A stretch of 64,000 bases of DNA from Gemella sp. GL1 (GTDB lineage: Bacteria; Bacillota; Bacilli; Staphylococcales; Gemellaceae). The position numbers were made by a program, and so were the translations under genes. Location of the stretch: positions 99,992-163,991 of the forward strand of contig NZ_JACBYB010000011.1 in the NCBI RefSeq assembly GCF_013415365.1. The letters are read 5' to 3'. Under the pieces are notes generated by a model. The model saw only the letters and a program-made list of their open reading frames with translations, ran no database searches and had not been told where the DNA came from. The stretch's first letter is position 1. Every line of letters begins with the position of its first letter. Shown here one piece after another: positions 1 through 8,500 of this stretch.

Positions 1-2
1 AT

Positions 3-293
3 TTTCTTAAATTAAATAGTTATTTATTACTATTCGTAGTATGTTTTGTAATATTAGATTCTTTTTCTGCATGTTTAGTGGGTGTATTAAGAGCTTATAA
101 ACAAGTATTTCCAACATGTTTAGCTCAGTTAATAGGGTATTATTTAATTGGATTACCACTTGCATTTTATTTTCTGTATAAAACAAAATTAGGTGTTCAG
201 TCATTATGGATAGCGTGGATTATAGGCTTAACTATTTATGCATTTTGCATGATTATATATTATTTAAAAGTTTTAAAAAAGAATAGATTATAA
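3..293 (+). CDS. MATE-family efflux transporter, C-terminal fragment
   Basis: The reading frame is open from the left window edge (phase starts at base 3) to the TAA at 291-293, so the gene is cut at its 5' end by the window and not necessarily broken. About 96 residues remain. They contain the characteristic late-TM motif of MATE transporters, ACLVGVLRAYKQ followed by YYLIGLPLAF, the counterpart of the family's 'GvLRGyGdt...yw.iGlPl' segment, plus further hydrophobic helices and a short basic tail (LKKNRL). Members are 12-helix inner-membrane Na+ or H+ coupled exporters of drugs and cations. The substrate cannot be read from this fragment. An internal ATG at 78 is not the real start because the homologous sequence continues upstream of it. 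Confidence 0.75.
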   Translation, partial: FLKLNSYLLLFVVCFVILDSFSACLVGVLRAYKQVFPTCLAQLIGYYLIGLPLAFYFLYKTKLGVQSLWIAWIIGLTIYAFCMIIYYLKVLKKNRL

Positions 294-307
294 AATGAAA
301 AAAAATG

Positions 308-336
308 TTGACAAAAATCAAAAAGAGTTATATAAT
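308..336 (+). promoter_or_regulatory. Sigma-A promoter of the tRNA operon
   Basis: Perfect consensus promoter: TTGACA at 308-313, 17-nt spacer, TATAAT at 331-336. The first tRNA starts at 362, so only a short 5' leader is removed. A consensus promoter is expected for a stable-RNA operon. Confidence 0.9.
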
Positions 337-361
337 TATATTTGTTCTTAAGGAACAATAT

Positions 362-435
362 TCCACAGTAGCTCAGTTGGTAGTAGCATCTGACTGTTAA
401 TCAGAGGGTCGCAGGTTCGAGTCCTGCCTGTGGAG
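362..435 (+). tRNA. tRNA-Asn (GTT)
   Basis: Full cloverleaf can be drawn: acceptor TCCACAG (362-368) pairs with CTGTGGA (428-434), anticodon stem TCTGA/TCAGA with loop CTGTTAA, anticodon GTT at 396-398, T-loop GTTCGAG. Discriminator G435. No CCA is encoded (TTT follows), so the end must be added by tRNA nucleotidyltransferase. First gene of the operon. Confidence 0.95.
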
Positions 436-438
436 TTT

Positions 439-526
439 GGAGTAGTACTCAAGAGGCTGAAGAGGCGCCCCTGCTAAGGGTGTAGGTCGGGAAACTGGCG
501 CGAGGGTTCAAATCCCTCCTACTCCG
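439..526 (+). tRNA. tRNA-Ser (GCT)
   Basis: Class II tRNA of 88 nt with a long variable arm. Acceptor GGAGTAG (439-445) pairs with CTACTCC (519-525); anticodon GCT at 473-475 reads AGC/AGU serine codons. Discriminator G526, no encoded CCA. Only three bases separate it from tRNA-Asn. Confidence 0.95.
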
Positions 527-534
527 TATTATTT

Positions 535-609
535 GGCCCGTTGGTCAAGTGGTTAAGACACCGCCCTTTCACGGCGGTAACACGGGTTCGAATCCCGTAC
601 GGGTCACCA
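535..609 (+). tRNA. tRNA-Glu (TTC)
   Basis: Acceptor GGCCCGT (535-541) pairs with ACGGGTC (599-605), with one G-T pair; anticodon stem CCGCC/GGCGG, anticodon TTC at 568-570. Discriminator A606 and an encoded CCA at 607-609. Charged tRNA-Glu also serves as the base for Glu-tRNA-Gln in organisms using GatCAB, which is present at 16.2-19.4 kb. Confidence 0.95.
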
Positions 610-638
610 CTTAAATTTTGAAGATTGTATATTATTTA

Positions 639-714
639 GGTCCCGTGGTGTAGCGGTTATCACGTCGCCCTGTCACGGCGAAGATCGCGGGTTCGATTCC
701 CGTCGGGACCGCCA
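639..714 (+). tRNA. tRNA-Asp (GTC)
   Basis: Acceptor GGTCCCG (639-645) pairs with CGGGACC (704-710); anticodon GTC at 672-674 in loop CTGTCAC. Discriminator G711 and encoded CCA at 712-714. Confidence 0.95.
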
Positions 715-747
715 TTTTACTAAGTACGATCTTATTTTTTATTTTAT

Positions 748-824
748 GGCGATCGTGGCGAAGTGGTTAACGCATCGGATTGTGGTTCCGACATTCGGGG
801 GTTCGATTCCCCTCGGTCGCCCCA
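748..824 (+). tRNA. tRNA-His (GTG)
   Basis: Anticodon GTG at 782-784 in loop TTGTGGT. Residues 749-755 (GCGATCG) pair with 814-820, and the extra G at 748 pairs with C821, which is the genomically encoded G-1:C73 pair that identifies tRNA-His to HisRS. CCA encoded at 822-824. Last gene of the operon. Confidence 0.95.
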
Positions 825-845
825 TTAAAAAAGAAGAATATACAG

Positions 846-879
846 AGTCCTAACTTATAATATAGGTTGGGGCTTTTTT
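846..879 (+). terminator. Rho-independent terminator of the tRNA operon
   Basis: AGTCCTAAC (846-854) pairs with GTTGGGGCT (866-874), allowing G-T pairs, and is followed by six T. It ends the tRNA transcript and lies directly before the rnc promoter. Confidence 0.85.
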
Positions 880-906
880 GTCTTATAGTTTTAAATATGC
901 TATAAT
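878..906 (+). promoter_or_regulatory. Promoter of rnc-smc-ftsY
   Basis: TTGTCT (878-883), 17-nt spacer, TATAAT (901-906). The -35 overlaps the T-run of the tRNA terminator. GGAGGA at 923-928 is the rnc ribosome binding site. Confidence 0.7.
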
Positions 907-933
907 TAAAATAGGTAATTTTGGAGGAATAGA

Positions 934-1641
934 ATGGAAAAAATAAAAAATTTAATTATGTATATAAATGAAAATTTTGGTATATATAGTTCATATAGGG
1001 AAGAATATATGATAGCATTCACGCATTCCTCTTATATAAATGAGAATCGTAATATTCCTAAAAATAATCATTATGAAAGACTAGAATTTTTAGGAGATGC
1101 AATAATTGAGTTGACTACAAGTGAATATCTGTACAAAAAATTTCAAAATTTAACAGAAGGAGACTTAACGAGACTAAGGGCCTCTATTGTATGTGAACCA
1201 ACACTAGTTAAATATTCTAAAATCCTTTCGTTTGATAAATACATTCTTCTAGGAAAAGGAGAAGAAAAAAATGGTGGTAGAAATAGAGATGCCTTATTAG
1301 CTGATATATTTGAATCCTTTGTAGGTGCTTTATATTTAGATAGGGGATTAAATGAGGTTAAGAAATTTTTAAATGCAACACTATTTAAGGAAGTTACAGA
1401 CGATTCATATCAATCTTTTATAGACCATAAAACCATATTGCAGGAGCTTATTAGTAAGGAAAAGATGGGTCGAATTGAATACAAATTAATTTCTTCTGAA
1501 GGACCATCACATGCAAAAGTATTTATTTCTAGTATTTATATAGATGATGAGTTGTACGGTCAAGGGAAAGGGAAGACAAAAAAAGAATCCGAACAAAAAT
1601 GCGCTGAGAAGGCCCTGAAAAAAATTAAAAAATATTCGTGA
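934..1641 (+). CDS. rnc: Ribonuclease III
   Basis: Cytoplasmic double-strand-specific endoribonuclease that matures rRNA precursors and processes structured mRNAs. The 235-residue protein has the family signature ERLEFLGDA at 48-56, which supplies catalytic acids E51 and D55, and the second acidic pair in LADIFESF (D124, E127). A C-terminal dsRNA-binding domain (about 165-235) ends in the basic segment GKGKTKKESEQKCAEKALKK. Length is normal for the family. GGAGGA sits six bases before the ATG. rnc-smc-ftsY is a conserved Firmicute gene order; the smc start follows ten bases after the rnc stop, so the three are probably one transcript. Confidence 0.97.
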   Translation: MEKIKNLIMYINENFGIYSSYREEYMIAFTHSSYINENRNIPKNNHYERLEFLGDAIIELTTSEYLYKKFQNLTEGDLTRLRASIVCEPTLVKYSKILSFDKYILLGKGEEKNGGRNRDALLADIFESFVGALYLDRGLNEVKKFLNATLFKEVTDDSYQSFIDHKTILQELISKEKMGRIEYKLISSEGPSHAKVFISSIYIDDELYGQGKGKTKKESEQKCAEKALKKIKKYS

Positions 1642-1651
1642 GGAAAGTAAT

Positions 1652-4600
1652 GTGAAATTAAAACAAATAGAAATAAATGGTTTTAAATCATTTCAATCTA
1701 AATCTATAATATCTATAGATTCTAATTTAATTGGTATTGTAGGACCAAATGGATCAGGGAAAAGTAACATAATAGATGCTATTAGATGGGTATTAGGAGA
1801 ACAATCTGCGAAAAATTTACGTGGTAATAGTATGAATGATATTATTTTTTCAGGAAGTGAGGATAAGAAATCAAAAAATTTTGCGGAAGTTAGTATTAGT
1901 TTTGATTTAAATGAAGAAGAACATGTTATAACAAGACGTCTTTATAAAAATGGAGATAGTGAGTACCTGCTAGATGGGAAAAGATCTAAATTAAAGGATA
2001 TAACTGATATTTATTTAGACTTAGGTGTTAATAAAGAAAGCTATAGTATTATAACACAAGGAAAGGTTGATACTATTCTTTCATCTAAAGCACAAGATAG
2101 ACGCATAATAATAGAGGAAGTTGCAGGAATTTTAAAATATAAAAAGAAAAAAAGAAAGAGTATCTTAAAACTTGAAAGAACGCAAAGCAATCTTAATAGA
2201 TTGAGAGATATATTTATTGAAATTGAGGCTAGACATAAAATTCTTTTTGAACAAAAAAAGCTAACAGAACAATATTTAAAATATGTGGAAGACTTAAAAG
2301 AAAAAGATATTAGTTTGCAAGTATTTAATATAAAAATGTTTCAAAATAAGATGGAAGAAACACAATTACAATTAGATGATCTGTTAAATAAAAAGTCTGA
2401 TTTGGAGAAACAATTATTAAACTTAGATAATAATATTAATAATAATAAAGAAGAATTACATAATAATGACAATACATATATAGAATATAAAGATAGAGAG
2501 TTAATCTTAGTTGAAGAAATAGGGAAACTAGAGTCAACTATAAAACTATATGAAGAAAAGAAAAATTCTTCTTCGACCATACAAAAAAAATTGGATGAAG
2601 AAATTTCTATTTTGAAACAAAAAAAAGATGAAAAAACTGAATTAGACAAAATATATAAAATAGAATTAAAAAATATAAAACGTGATCTAGCTAAAATTTC
2701 TGAAAAAATAAAAAATGAAAAAAGCCAAACAAGTATTACAATTGAAGAAATAGATGAAGTTTTGGATGAATTTAAAAATAAGTATTTTAATTTAGTTAAT
2801 CAAGAATCAAGATTAGAGAATGATATTGTTTTAAATGAGCAAATGTTAATTACTAAAAAACACAGCATAGAGGAAGTGAATCAAGAAATTAATAATTTAG
2901 AATATTTATTAGAAGATCAGAGGAATGAGATTGATAATTTAGTTTCTTTACGTAATAAATATGAGAAAGAGAAGTTTGAATTAAAGGAAGATAGAACTTT
3001 AAATTTAGACAAGCAAATTAAATTAGATGAAGACAGAATGGATTTAATTAATAATATCTCCAAGGGAAATGATCTATTTAATGCTCTTAATACTAAGAAA
3101 GTATTTTTAGAAAATCAATATGCCTCAGAAACTTATTATAATGTTGGTGTAAAAGAAATTTTGGCACAAAAAGAAAAAATTAAAGGAATTTATGATGTTT
3201 TAGCTAATGTAATAACCGTAAAAAAAGAATATGTGAATGCACTAGATGTGGCTTTAGTATCAAATCAACAAAATATTATTGTAGATAATTCAAACACTGC
3301 TAGACTATGTGTTAAGCACTTAAAAAAAATCAATAAAGGGAGAGCTACTTTTTTACCCTTGGAAAATATAAAATTTAGAAAAATTGATAATAATATATAT
3401 GAATTATTGAAGAAACAAGTAGGATTTATAGATATTGCAGATAAATTAGTAGATTTTGATAAAAAATTTGAAGGTGCAGTTTCTAATGTATTAGGACTAA
3501 TTATAGTTTGTGATAATTTATTTAATGCTAATAAAATAGCAGAGATTATTGAGTATAGATATAGAATTATAACTTTAGATGGCCAGGTTATAAATAGTGG
3601 GGGATCAATAAGCGGTGGAGCTATGTATAAAACATCTAATTCTATTATTAAATATAAATCAGAATTAGATAATTTATCTTTTAAGGTTGTTAAGTTGGAA
3701 AGCAAACTTAATAAACTCAAGACTGAATTAAAGAGTCTAGATGAAGAATACATTACAATAAAAAATTATCTAGTACAGCTTAAGGATAGTGAAAATCAAA
3801 TTGATAAAAATTTAACTGATAATTTTATAAGATTAGAAAGTCTTCAAGAAAAGATTTTAAGCTTAGAGACTGCATTAGCAAATGAAAAATCAAAATTAAA
3901 TTCATTTGGAGATATGAATAAACTTAATGCAAGTAGAACTAAGTCGAAAGAAAAATTAATTAATATAAGAAAAGAGTTAAATTTAATTAATTTAAGAATT
4001 GATGAGGAACAAAAAAGAAAAAATACGGTTTCTCTTGAACAAAATGAGCAAAATGAATTTATTAATGAGCTATTTATGGAGAAATCTAGACTTGGAGAGT
4101 TAATTAAATTTAAGGAAGATTTGTTAGCTAAGAATAGAGAAACTATAGAAGAGATTGAAAATAGAATGTCTAGATTAGTTTTTGAGAATAATAAAAATTT
4201 AGAAAATTTAAACAAAGTTTTTGAATTACCTAGATATAAAAATAAATTAAAGAAATTTATTAAAGAATTATCGACAGTAAAAGAAAAAATAGATGATGTA
4301 GCTAGGCAAAAACACATTTTATATTCTAATGATATTCGATATAGTGAACAACAAAAAGAATATTACGATAAACTTACGAAATTGAACAATGAAGTTGAGA
4401 AAATAAACATTAGTAGAAGTCAATTCTCTGTAAAAATTGAGGAAATGATTATATATTTGAATACCACTTATAGTATATCTTATGAAGCAGCAGAAAAAAT
4501 GTTTAATGATATAGCAATTATTGATATTTCAAATTACAAAGGTGCTGTTATGGAATTGAAATCAAAAATAAATTCATTAGGTAATATTAATTTAAATGCA

Positions 4601-5200
4601 CTAGAAGAATATACTGCCATTAATGAAAGATATGAATTCTATAAATTAGAAATTGATGATTTATTAGGGGCAAAGTCTAAATTAGAAATTACGATAGCAG
4701 AAATAGATGATGAGGTTAAGGAAAGATTTTTGACTACCTTTAATATAGTTTCAGAGCATTTCAGTAGAATATATAGAGTGCTGTTTAGGGGTGGAAATGC
4801 TCAAATGACATTGGATAATCCTGATAATTTATTGGAAACAGGAATTAATATACTGGTTAGTCCTCCAGGTAAAAAACTACAGATGTTGTCACTTTTATCG
4901 GGTGGAGAGAAGGCATTAACTGCATTAAGTTTACTTTTTGCAATTTTAGAAATTAAACAGCCTCCATTTGTAATATTAGATGAAGTAGAAGCTGCTTTAG
5001 ATGATATAAATGTTCTAAGATTTGCAAAATTTTTGAAAACATATTCGAAAGAAAATCAATTTTTAGTGATAACTCATAGAAGGATAACTATGGAAGAAAT
5101 GGATAAGTTATATGGAGTAACAATGAAAGAAAAAGGAGTAAGTTATATACTTTCTTTAGATTTAAATACGATATTAAAAGAGGATTTTATAAATGAGTAA
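1652..5200 (+). CDS. smc: Chromosome segregation protein SMC
   Basis: SMC ATPase; the homodimer works with ScpA/ScpB to condense and segregate the chromosome. 1182 residues with the full SMC plan: N-terminal Walker A GPNGSGKS at 31-38, long coiled coils (about 170-500 and 670-1000), a hinge with the glycine-rich GGSISGGAM near 650, then the C-terminal ABC signature LLSGGEKAL (about 1081) and Walker B VILDEVEAALDD (about 1108-1118). Start is GTG at 1652, preceded by GAGGAAAG; this puts the N-terminus at MKLKQIEINGFKSF, the usual position. The last eight bases overlap ftsY, implying translational coupling. Confidence 0.98.
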   Translation: MKLKQIEINGFKSFQSKSIISIDSNLIGIVGPNGSGKSNIIDAIRWVLGEQSAKNLRGNSMNDIIFSGSEDKKSKNFAEVSISFDLNEEEHVITRRLYKNGDSEYLLDGKRSKLKDITDIYLDLGVNKESYSIITQGKVDTILSSKAQDRRIIIEEVAGILKYKKKKRKSILKLERTQSNLNRLRDIFIEIEARHKILFEQKKLTEQYLKYVEDLKEKDISLQVFNIKMFQNKMEETQLQLDDLLNKKSDLEKQLLNLDNNINNNKEELHNNDNTYIEYKDRELILVEEIGKLESTIKLYEEKKNSSSTIQKKLDEEISILKQKKDEKTELDKIYKIELKNIKRDLAKISEKIKNEKSQTSITIEEIDEVLDEFKNKYFNLVNQESRLENDIVLNEQMLITKKHSIEEVNQEINNLEYLLEDQRNEIDNLVSLRNKYEKEKFELKEDRTLNLDKQIKLDEDRMDLINNISKGNDLFNALNTKKVFLENQYASETYYNVGVKEILAQKEKIKGIYDVLANVITVKKEYVNALDVALVSNQQNIIVDNSNTARLCVKHLKKINKGRATFLPLENIKFRKIDNNIYELLKKQVGFIDIADKLVDFDKKFEGAVSNVLGLIIVCDNLFNANKIAEIIEYRYRIITLDGQVINSGGSISGGAMYKTSNSIIKYKSELDNLSFKVVKLESKLNKLKTELKSLDEEYITIKNYLVQLKDSENQIDKNLTDNFIRLESLQEKILSLETALANEKSKLNSFGDMNKLNASRTKSKEKLINIRKELNLINLRIDEEQKRKNTVSLEQNEQNEFINELFMEKSRLGELIKFKEDLLAKNRETIEEIENRMSRLVFENNKNLENLNKVFELPRYKNKLKKFIKELSTVKEKIDDVARQKHILYSNDIRYSEQQKEYYDKLTKLNNEVEKINISRSQFSVKIEEMIIYLNTTYSISYEAAEKMFNDIAIIDISNYKGAVMELKSKINSLGNINLNALEEYTAINERYEFYKLEIDDLLGAKSKLEITIAEIDDEVKERFLTTFNIVSEHFSRIYRVLFRGGNAQMTLDNPDNLLETGINILVSPPGKKLQMLSLLSGGEKALTALSLLFAILEIKQPPFVILDEVEAALDDINVLRFAKFLKTYSKENQFLVITHRRITMEEMDKLYGVTMKEKGVSYILSLDLNTILKEDFINE

Positions 5201-6248
5201 TTTTTTTAATACAATAAAAAATAAATTTTCTAAAAAGGAAGAACAATTAGTAGATAATTTAATATCTTTAGATGAATATGAAGAATTAGTTGAAAGTCAG
5301 CTAGTAACAGAAAAATTTAAAAAAGGATTGAAAAAATCTAGAGACAGTTTTTCTAATGCGTTAAATAACTTGATTTCTTCATATAGAGAAATAAATGAAG
5401 AGTTTTTTGAAGACTTAGAAGAATTATTGATTCAATCGGATGTCGCATATTCTACTGTTTTAGAATTAGTAGATTATTTAAAAATTGAATCACAGAGACA
5501 GAATTTAAAAGAGCCTGCGCAACTACAAGACATGATAGTTTCTAAGTTAGTAGATATCTACATGGAGGGAACTAGTAAGGTTGAACTAAATGTAAATAAT
5601 GATGGTCTAACAGTATATCTTTTTGTAGGTGTTAATGGAGTAGGAAAAACAACATCTATAGGTAAATTAGCTTATAATTTAAAAAAGGAAAGAAAGAAAG
5701 TTCTTATTGCTGCAGGAGATACATTTAGAGCAGGAGCGATAGATCAACTTGTAGTTTGGGCAGATAGAAGTGGTGCGGATATTATAAAATCTCATGAAGG
5801 ATCAGATCCTGCATCTGTAATTTTTGATGCTATACAATCTGCTAAGTCTAAAAATTATGACGTTTTATTATGTGATACAGCAGGGAGACTGCAAAATAAA
5901 GAACATCTGATGAAAGAATTAGAAAAGATTGTAAGGATTATAAAAAGAGAAGTTCCACAAGCTCCTCATGAAGTATTATTAACAATAGATGCAACAACGG
6001 GGCAAAATGGGATACTGCAAGCCAAAATATTTAAGGAAGTTAGCGATGTTACAGGTGTAGTTTTAACAAAATTAGATGGAACTGCTAGAGGTGGAATTGT
6101 GATTGCTATTAAGAAAGAATTAGATATTGCTGTTAAGTTGGTAGGGCTTGGAGAAAATATAGAAGATTTAGAAGTCTTTGACCCTGAAAGCTATATTTAT
6201 AGTTTATTTTATAAAGAAGGCAGGGAACAAAGACAAGAGAATAGCTAG
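5193..6248 (+). CDS. ftsY: Signal recognition particle receptor FtsY
   Basis: SRP receptor GTPase that docks ribosome-SRP complexes at the membrane for co-translational protein insertion. 351 residues: acidic/basic N-terminal A region, helical N domain (about 45-125), then the G domain with G1 GVNGVGKTT (146-154), DTAGRLQNK, and TKLDGTARGG with the C-terminal GLGENIEDL motif. No separate transmembrane helix, as usual. The start lies inside the 3' end of smc. The partner gene ffh is not in this window. Confidence 0.97.
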   Translation: MSNFFNTIKNKFSKKEEQLVDNLISLDEYEELVESQLVTEKFKKGLKKSRDSFSNALNNLISSYREINEEFFEDLEELLIQSDVAYSTVLELVDYLKIESQRQNLKEPAQLQDMIVSKLVDIYMEGTSKVELNVNNDGLTVYLFVGVNGVGKTTSIGKLAYNLKKERKKVLIAAGDTFRAGAIDQLVVWADRSGADIIKSHEGSDPASVIFDAIQSAKSKNYDVLLCDTAGRLQNKEHLMKELEKIVRIIKREVPQAPHEVLLTIDATTGQNGILQAKIFKEVSDVTGVVLTKLDGTARGGIVIAIKKELDIAVKLVGLGENIEDLEVFDPESYIYSLFYKEGREQRQENS

Positions 6249-6265
6249 TAAATTCTAGCTTTTTT
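6243..6265 (+). terminator. Short terminator after ftsY
   Basis: AGCTAG (6243-6248) pairs with CTAGCT (6255-6260), followed by TTTTT. Stem is only six pairs and includes the ftsY stop codon, so termination may be partial and the ABC-F gene may be read through. Confidence 0.5.
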
Positions 6266-6294
6266 CTATAGTTTATGTATGAAAGGATACAATA

Positions 6295-8178
6295 ATGAAA
6301 ATATATAAAGTTGAGAATATATTAAAAACTCACGGAGAAAAAACACTATTCTCAGATATAAATTTTTCGATAGCTACTGAAGATAAAGTTGGATTAATAG
6401 GGATTAACGGGACAGGGAAATCTTCTCTTTTAAAATGTATGGCTGGTTTAGATTCCTTTGATAAAGAAGATATAATACATCCAAATGACTATACAATATC
6501 GTATCTATCGCAAGATATAGACCTTGATGAAGAAATGAGTGTAATAGACGCTGTGTTCCAAAGTGAGTCAAAAATTATGAAATTATTAAAAAAATATGAA
6601 TTAGCTATAGTAGATTTAGAAAACGATCCAGAAAACGAGGCTAAGCAAAAAAAACTTTTATTATTGCAAGAAGAAATGGAGTATGCTAAGGCTTGGGATC
6701 TGAGTTCAAGTGTTAAAATAATCTTATCTAAATTAGGAATAAAAGAGTATGACAGAAAAATAAAAGAATTGTCAGGGGGAGAGAAAAAGAGAGTTGCTTT
6801 AGCTAAGGTTTTAATAGAAATGCCAGATTTATTACTTTTAGATGAGCCCACTAATCATTTAGATTTTGAAACGATAGAATGGTTAGAAAAGTATCTTAAA
6901 TCATATCCTAATAGTATATTGGTAATAACTCATGATAGATATTTTTTAGATAATATATCTACAAGAATATTTGAATTAAATAAAGGACGTCTTTTCGAAT
7001 ATTCAGGAAATTATTCTTCATTTTTATTAAAAAAAACGGAAAGAGAAACTAATGAAATAAGTCAATATAACAAAAATATGAAGATGTATAAGCAAGAACT
7101 TGAATGGATTAGACGAGGAGCCAAAGCCAGAACTACAAAACAACAGGCTAGAATTGATAAATTTGAAAAGCTAGAAGAAAAATTGGAGAATAGGGTGCAA
7201 GAAGAAATTCTTAATATTGAGTTAGGGGGTTCTAGGCTAGGAAAACAAGTATTTGAAATAGAAAAAATTAGTAAAAAATACTATGATAAAGTAATATTAG
7301 ATGATTTTTCAATAATTGTTCAAAAAGATGCTAGAATAGGGATTATAGGAATCAATGGAGTAGGTAAAACTACGTTATTAAATATACTATCTGGTAATGA
7401 AAAAATTGATTCAGGAACAATAAAAGTGGGACAAACTGTAAAAATTGCATATTATAGTCAATTTAATGATGATATGGATATGAATTTAAGAATGATAAAC
7501 TATATTAGACAAGGAGCAGAGTCTATAAAAACATCTGAAGGAAATAAAATTTCAGCAACTCAGTTATTAGAGAGATTTTTATTTCCTTTGCATAGTCATG
7601 GTACTATATTATCAAAATTGTCAGGTGGAGAAAGACGTAGGTTATATTTATTAAGATTGTTAATGCAAGAACCAAATGTTTTAATATTAGATGAACCTAC
7701 AAATGATTTAGATACAGAAACACTAACAATTTTAGAAGATTATTTAAAAAGTTTTAGTGGTGCAGTTATTACAGTATCACATGATAGATACTTTCTTGAT
7801 AAAACCGTAAATGAATTACTTGTCTTTAAGGGACAAGGAAAAATTGAGAAATTTATAGGGAATTATACAGAATATATTGAAGCTGGTAATACTATAAAAG
7901 AAGAGAAGGTTAAAGAAATATCTAAAGAAGTTATAGTAAAGAAGAAAACTTCTAAGATAAAATTTACTTATAATGAGAGGAAAGAATGGGAAAATATAGA
8001 CTCAGAAATAGAAAAATTGGAAAATAAAATTTCAGAGTTAGAAAATTTGATGGTTGAATATTCAACTGATTTTGAGATGATAAGTAAATTTACCAAAGAA
8101 AGGGAAGTAGTGAAAATTCAACTTGAAAATAAGTTAGAACGATGGGAATATTTAGCATCTATTGCAGAACAACAATAA
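6295..8178 (+). CDS. ABC-F family ribosome-associated ATPase (Uup/YfmR-like)
   Basis: Soluble twin-cassette ATPase without transmembrane segments, 627 residues. First cassette: Walker A GINGTGKS (36-43), signature LSGGEKKR, Walker B LLLLDEPTNHLD. The linker between cassettes is charged and helical. Second cassette: GINGVGKTT, LSGGERRR, LILDEPTNDLD. The last 80 or so residues are a charged coiled coil (EKLENKISELENLM), the extension typical of Uup/YfmR rather than EttA. ABC-F proteins act at the ribosomal E site; YfmR/Uup types relieve stalling. Some ABC-F members protect against antibiotics, but the C-terminal coiled coil and housekeeping context favour the Uup role. Paralogue assignment is by architecture only. 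Confidence 0.88.
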   Translation: MKIYKVENILKTHGEKTLFSDINFSIATEDKVGLIGINGTGKSSLLKCMAGLDSFDKEDIIHPNDYTISYLSQDIDLDEEMSVIDAVFQSESKIMKLLKKYELAIVDLENDPENEAKQKKLLLLQEEMEYAKAWDLSSSVKIILSKLGIKEYDRKIKELSGGEKKRVALAKVLIEMPDLLLLDEPTNHLDFETIEWLEKYLKSYPNSILVITHDRYFLDNISTRIFELNKGRLFEYSGNYSSFLLKKTERETNEISQYNKNMKMYKQELEWIRRGAKARTTKQQARIDKFEKLEEKLENRVQEEILNIELGGSRLGKQVFEIEKISKKYYDKVILDDFSIIVQKDARIGIIGINGVGKTTLLNILSGNEKIDSGTIKVGQTVKIAYYSQFNDDMDMNLRMINYIRQGAESIKTSEGNKISATQLLERFLFPLHSHGTILSKLSGGERRRLYLLRLLMQEPNVLILDEPTNDLDTETLTILEDYLKSFSGAVITVSHDRYFLDKTVNELLVFKGQGKIEKFIGNYTEYIEAGNTIKEEKVKEISKEVIVKKKTSKIKFTYNERKEWENIDSEIEKLENKISELENLMVEYSTDFEMISKFTKEREVVKIQLENKLERWEYLASIAEQQ

Positions 8179-8398
8179 AATTAGATTTTAATATGATTAT
8201 AAAGAAGAAAGATTTTTTCGTATTTAAAATTTAAAAATTGAAATTTTTTTACAAAAGTAAAAATTATATATAATGGTTCATTAATTTGAAATTTTAAGAA
8301 GTATATGAGATTTTTCATTATATTATAATTTTAAAATGATATATAGTTTATTTAAGTTTATAGTCTATAAAGTGCCATTGAAAGTAATATTATAAATA

Positions 8399-8455
8399 TT
8401 GTAATTACAAATATACTAAATTGTAACACACAAGTTTTTTGATCTGTGGTATAAT
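8399..8455 (+). promoter_or_regulatory. Promoter and possible operator before the PIN/TRAM gene
   Basis: The 322-base gap 8179-8500 is extremely AT-rich. It holds an extended -10 TGgTATAAT (8447-8455) with no good -35, and upstream of it a perfect 12-bp palindrome TTGTAATTACAA (8399-8410) and a related imperfect one starting TTGTAAC (8421-8434). I see no gene, RNA or convincing terminator in the rest of the gap. Confidence 0.5.
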
Positions 8456-8500
8456 AACATTTACTACATCTATAATAATGTGAAAGAAAGGAGATATATC

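Noticed and set aside
2341..4317. Long reverse-strand open frames inside smc (and similar ones in other genes)
   Set aside because: Low-complexity Ser/Leu/Phe-rich shadows of AT-rich coding sequence, without RBS or family features.
6295..8178. Antibiotic-resistance ABC-F (Vga/Msr/Lsa type)
   Set aside because: The C-terminal coiled-coil extension and chromosomal housekeeping context fit Uup/YfmR; no resistance-type context.
8246..8263. TTTTTAC/GTAAAAA hairpin as the terminator of the ABC-F gene
   Set aside because: Seven weak pairs and no T-run after it.
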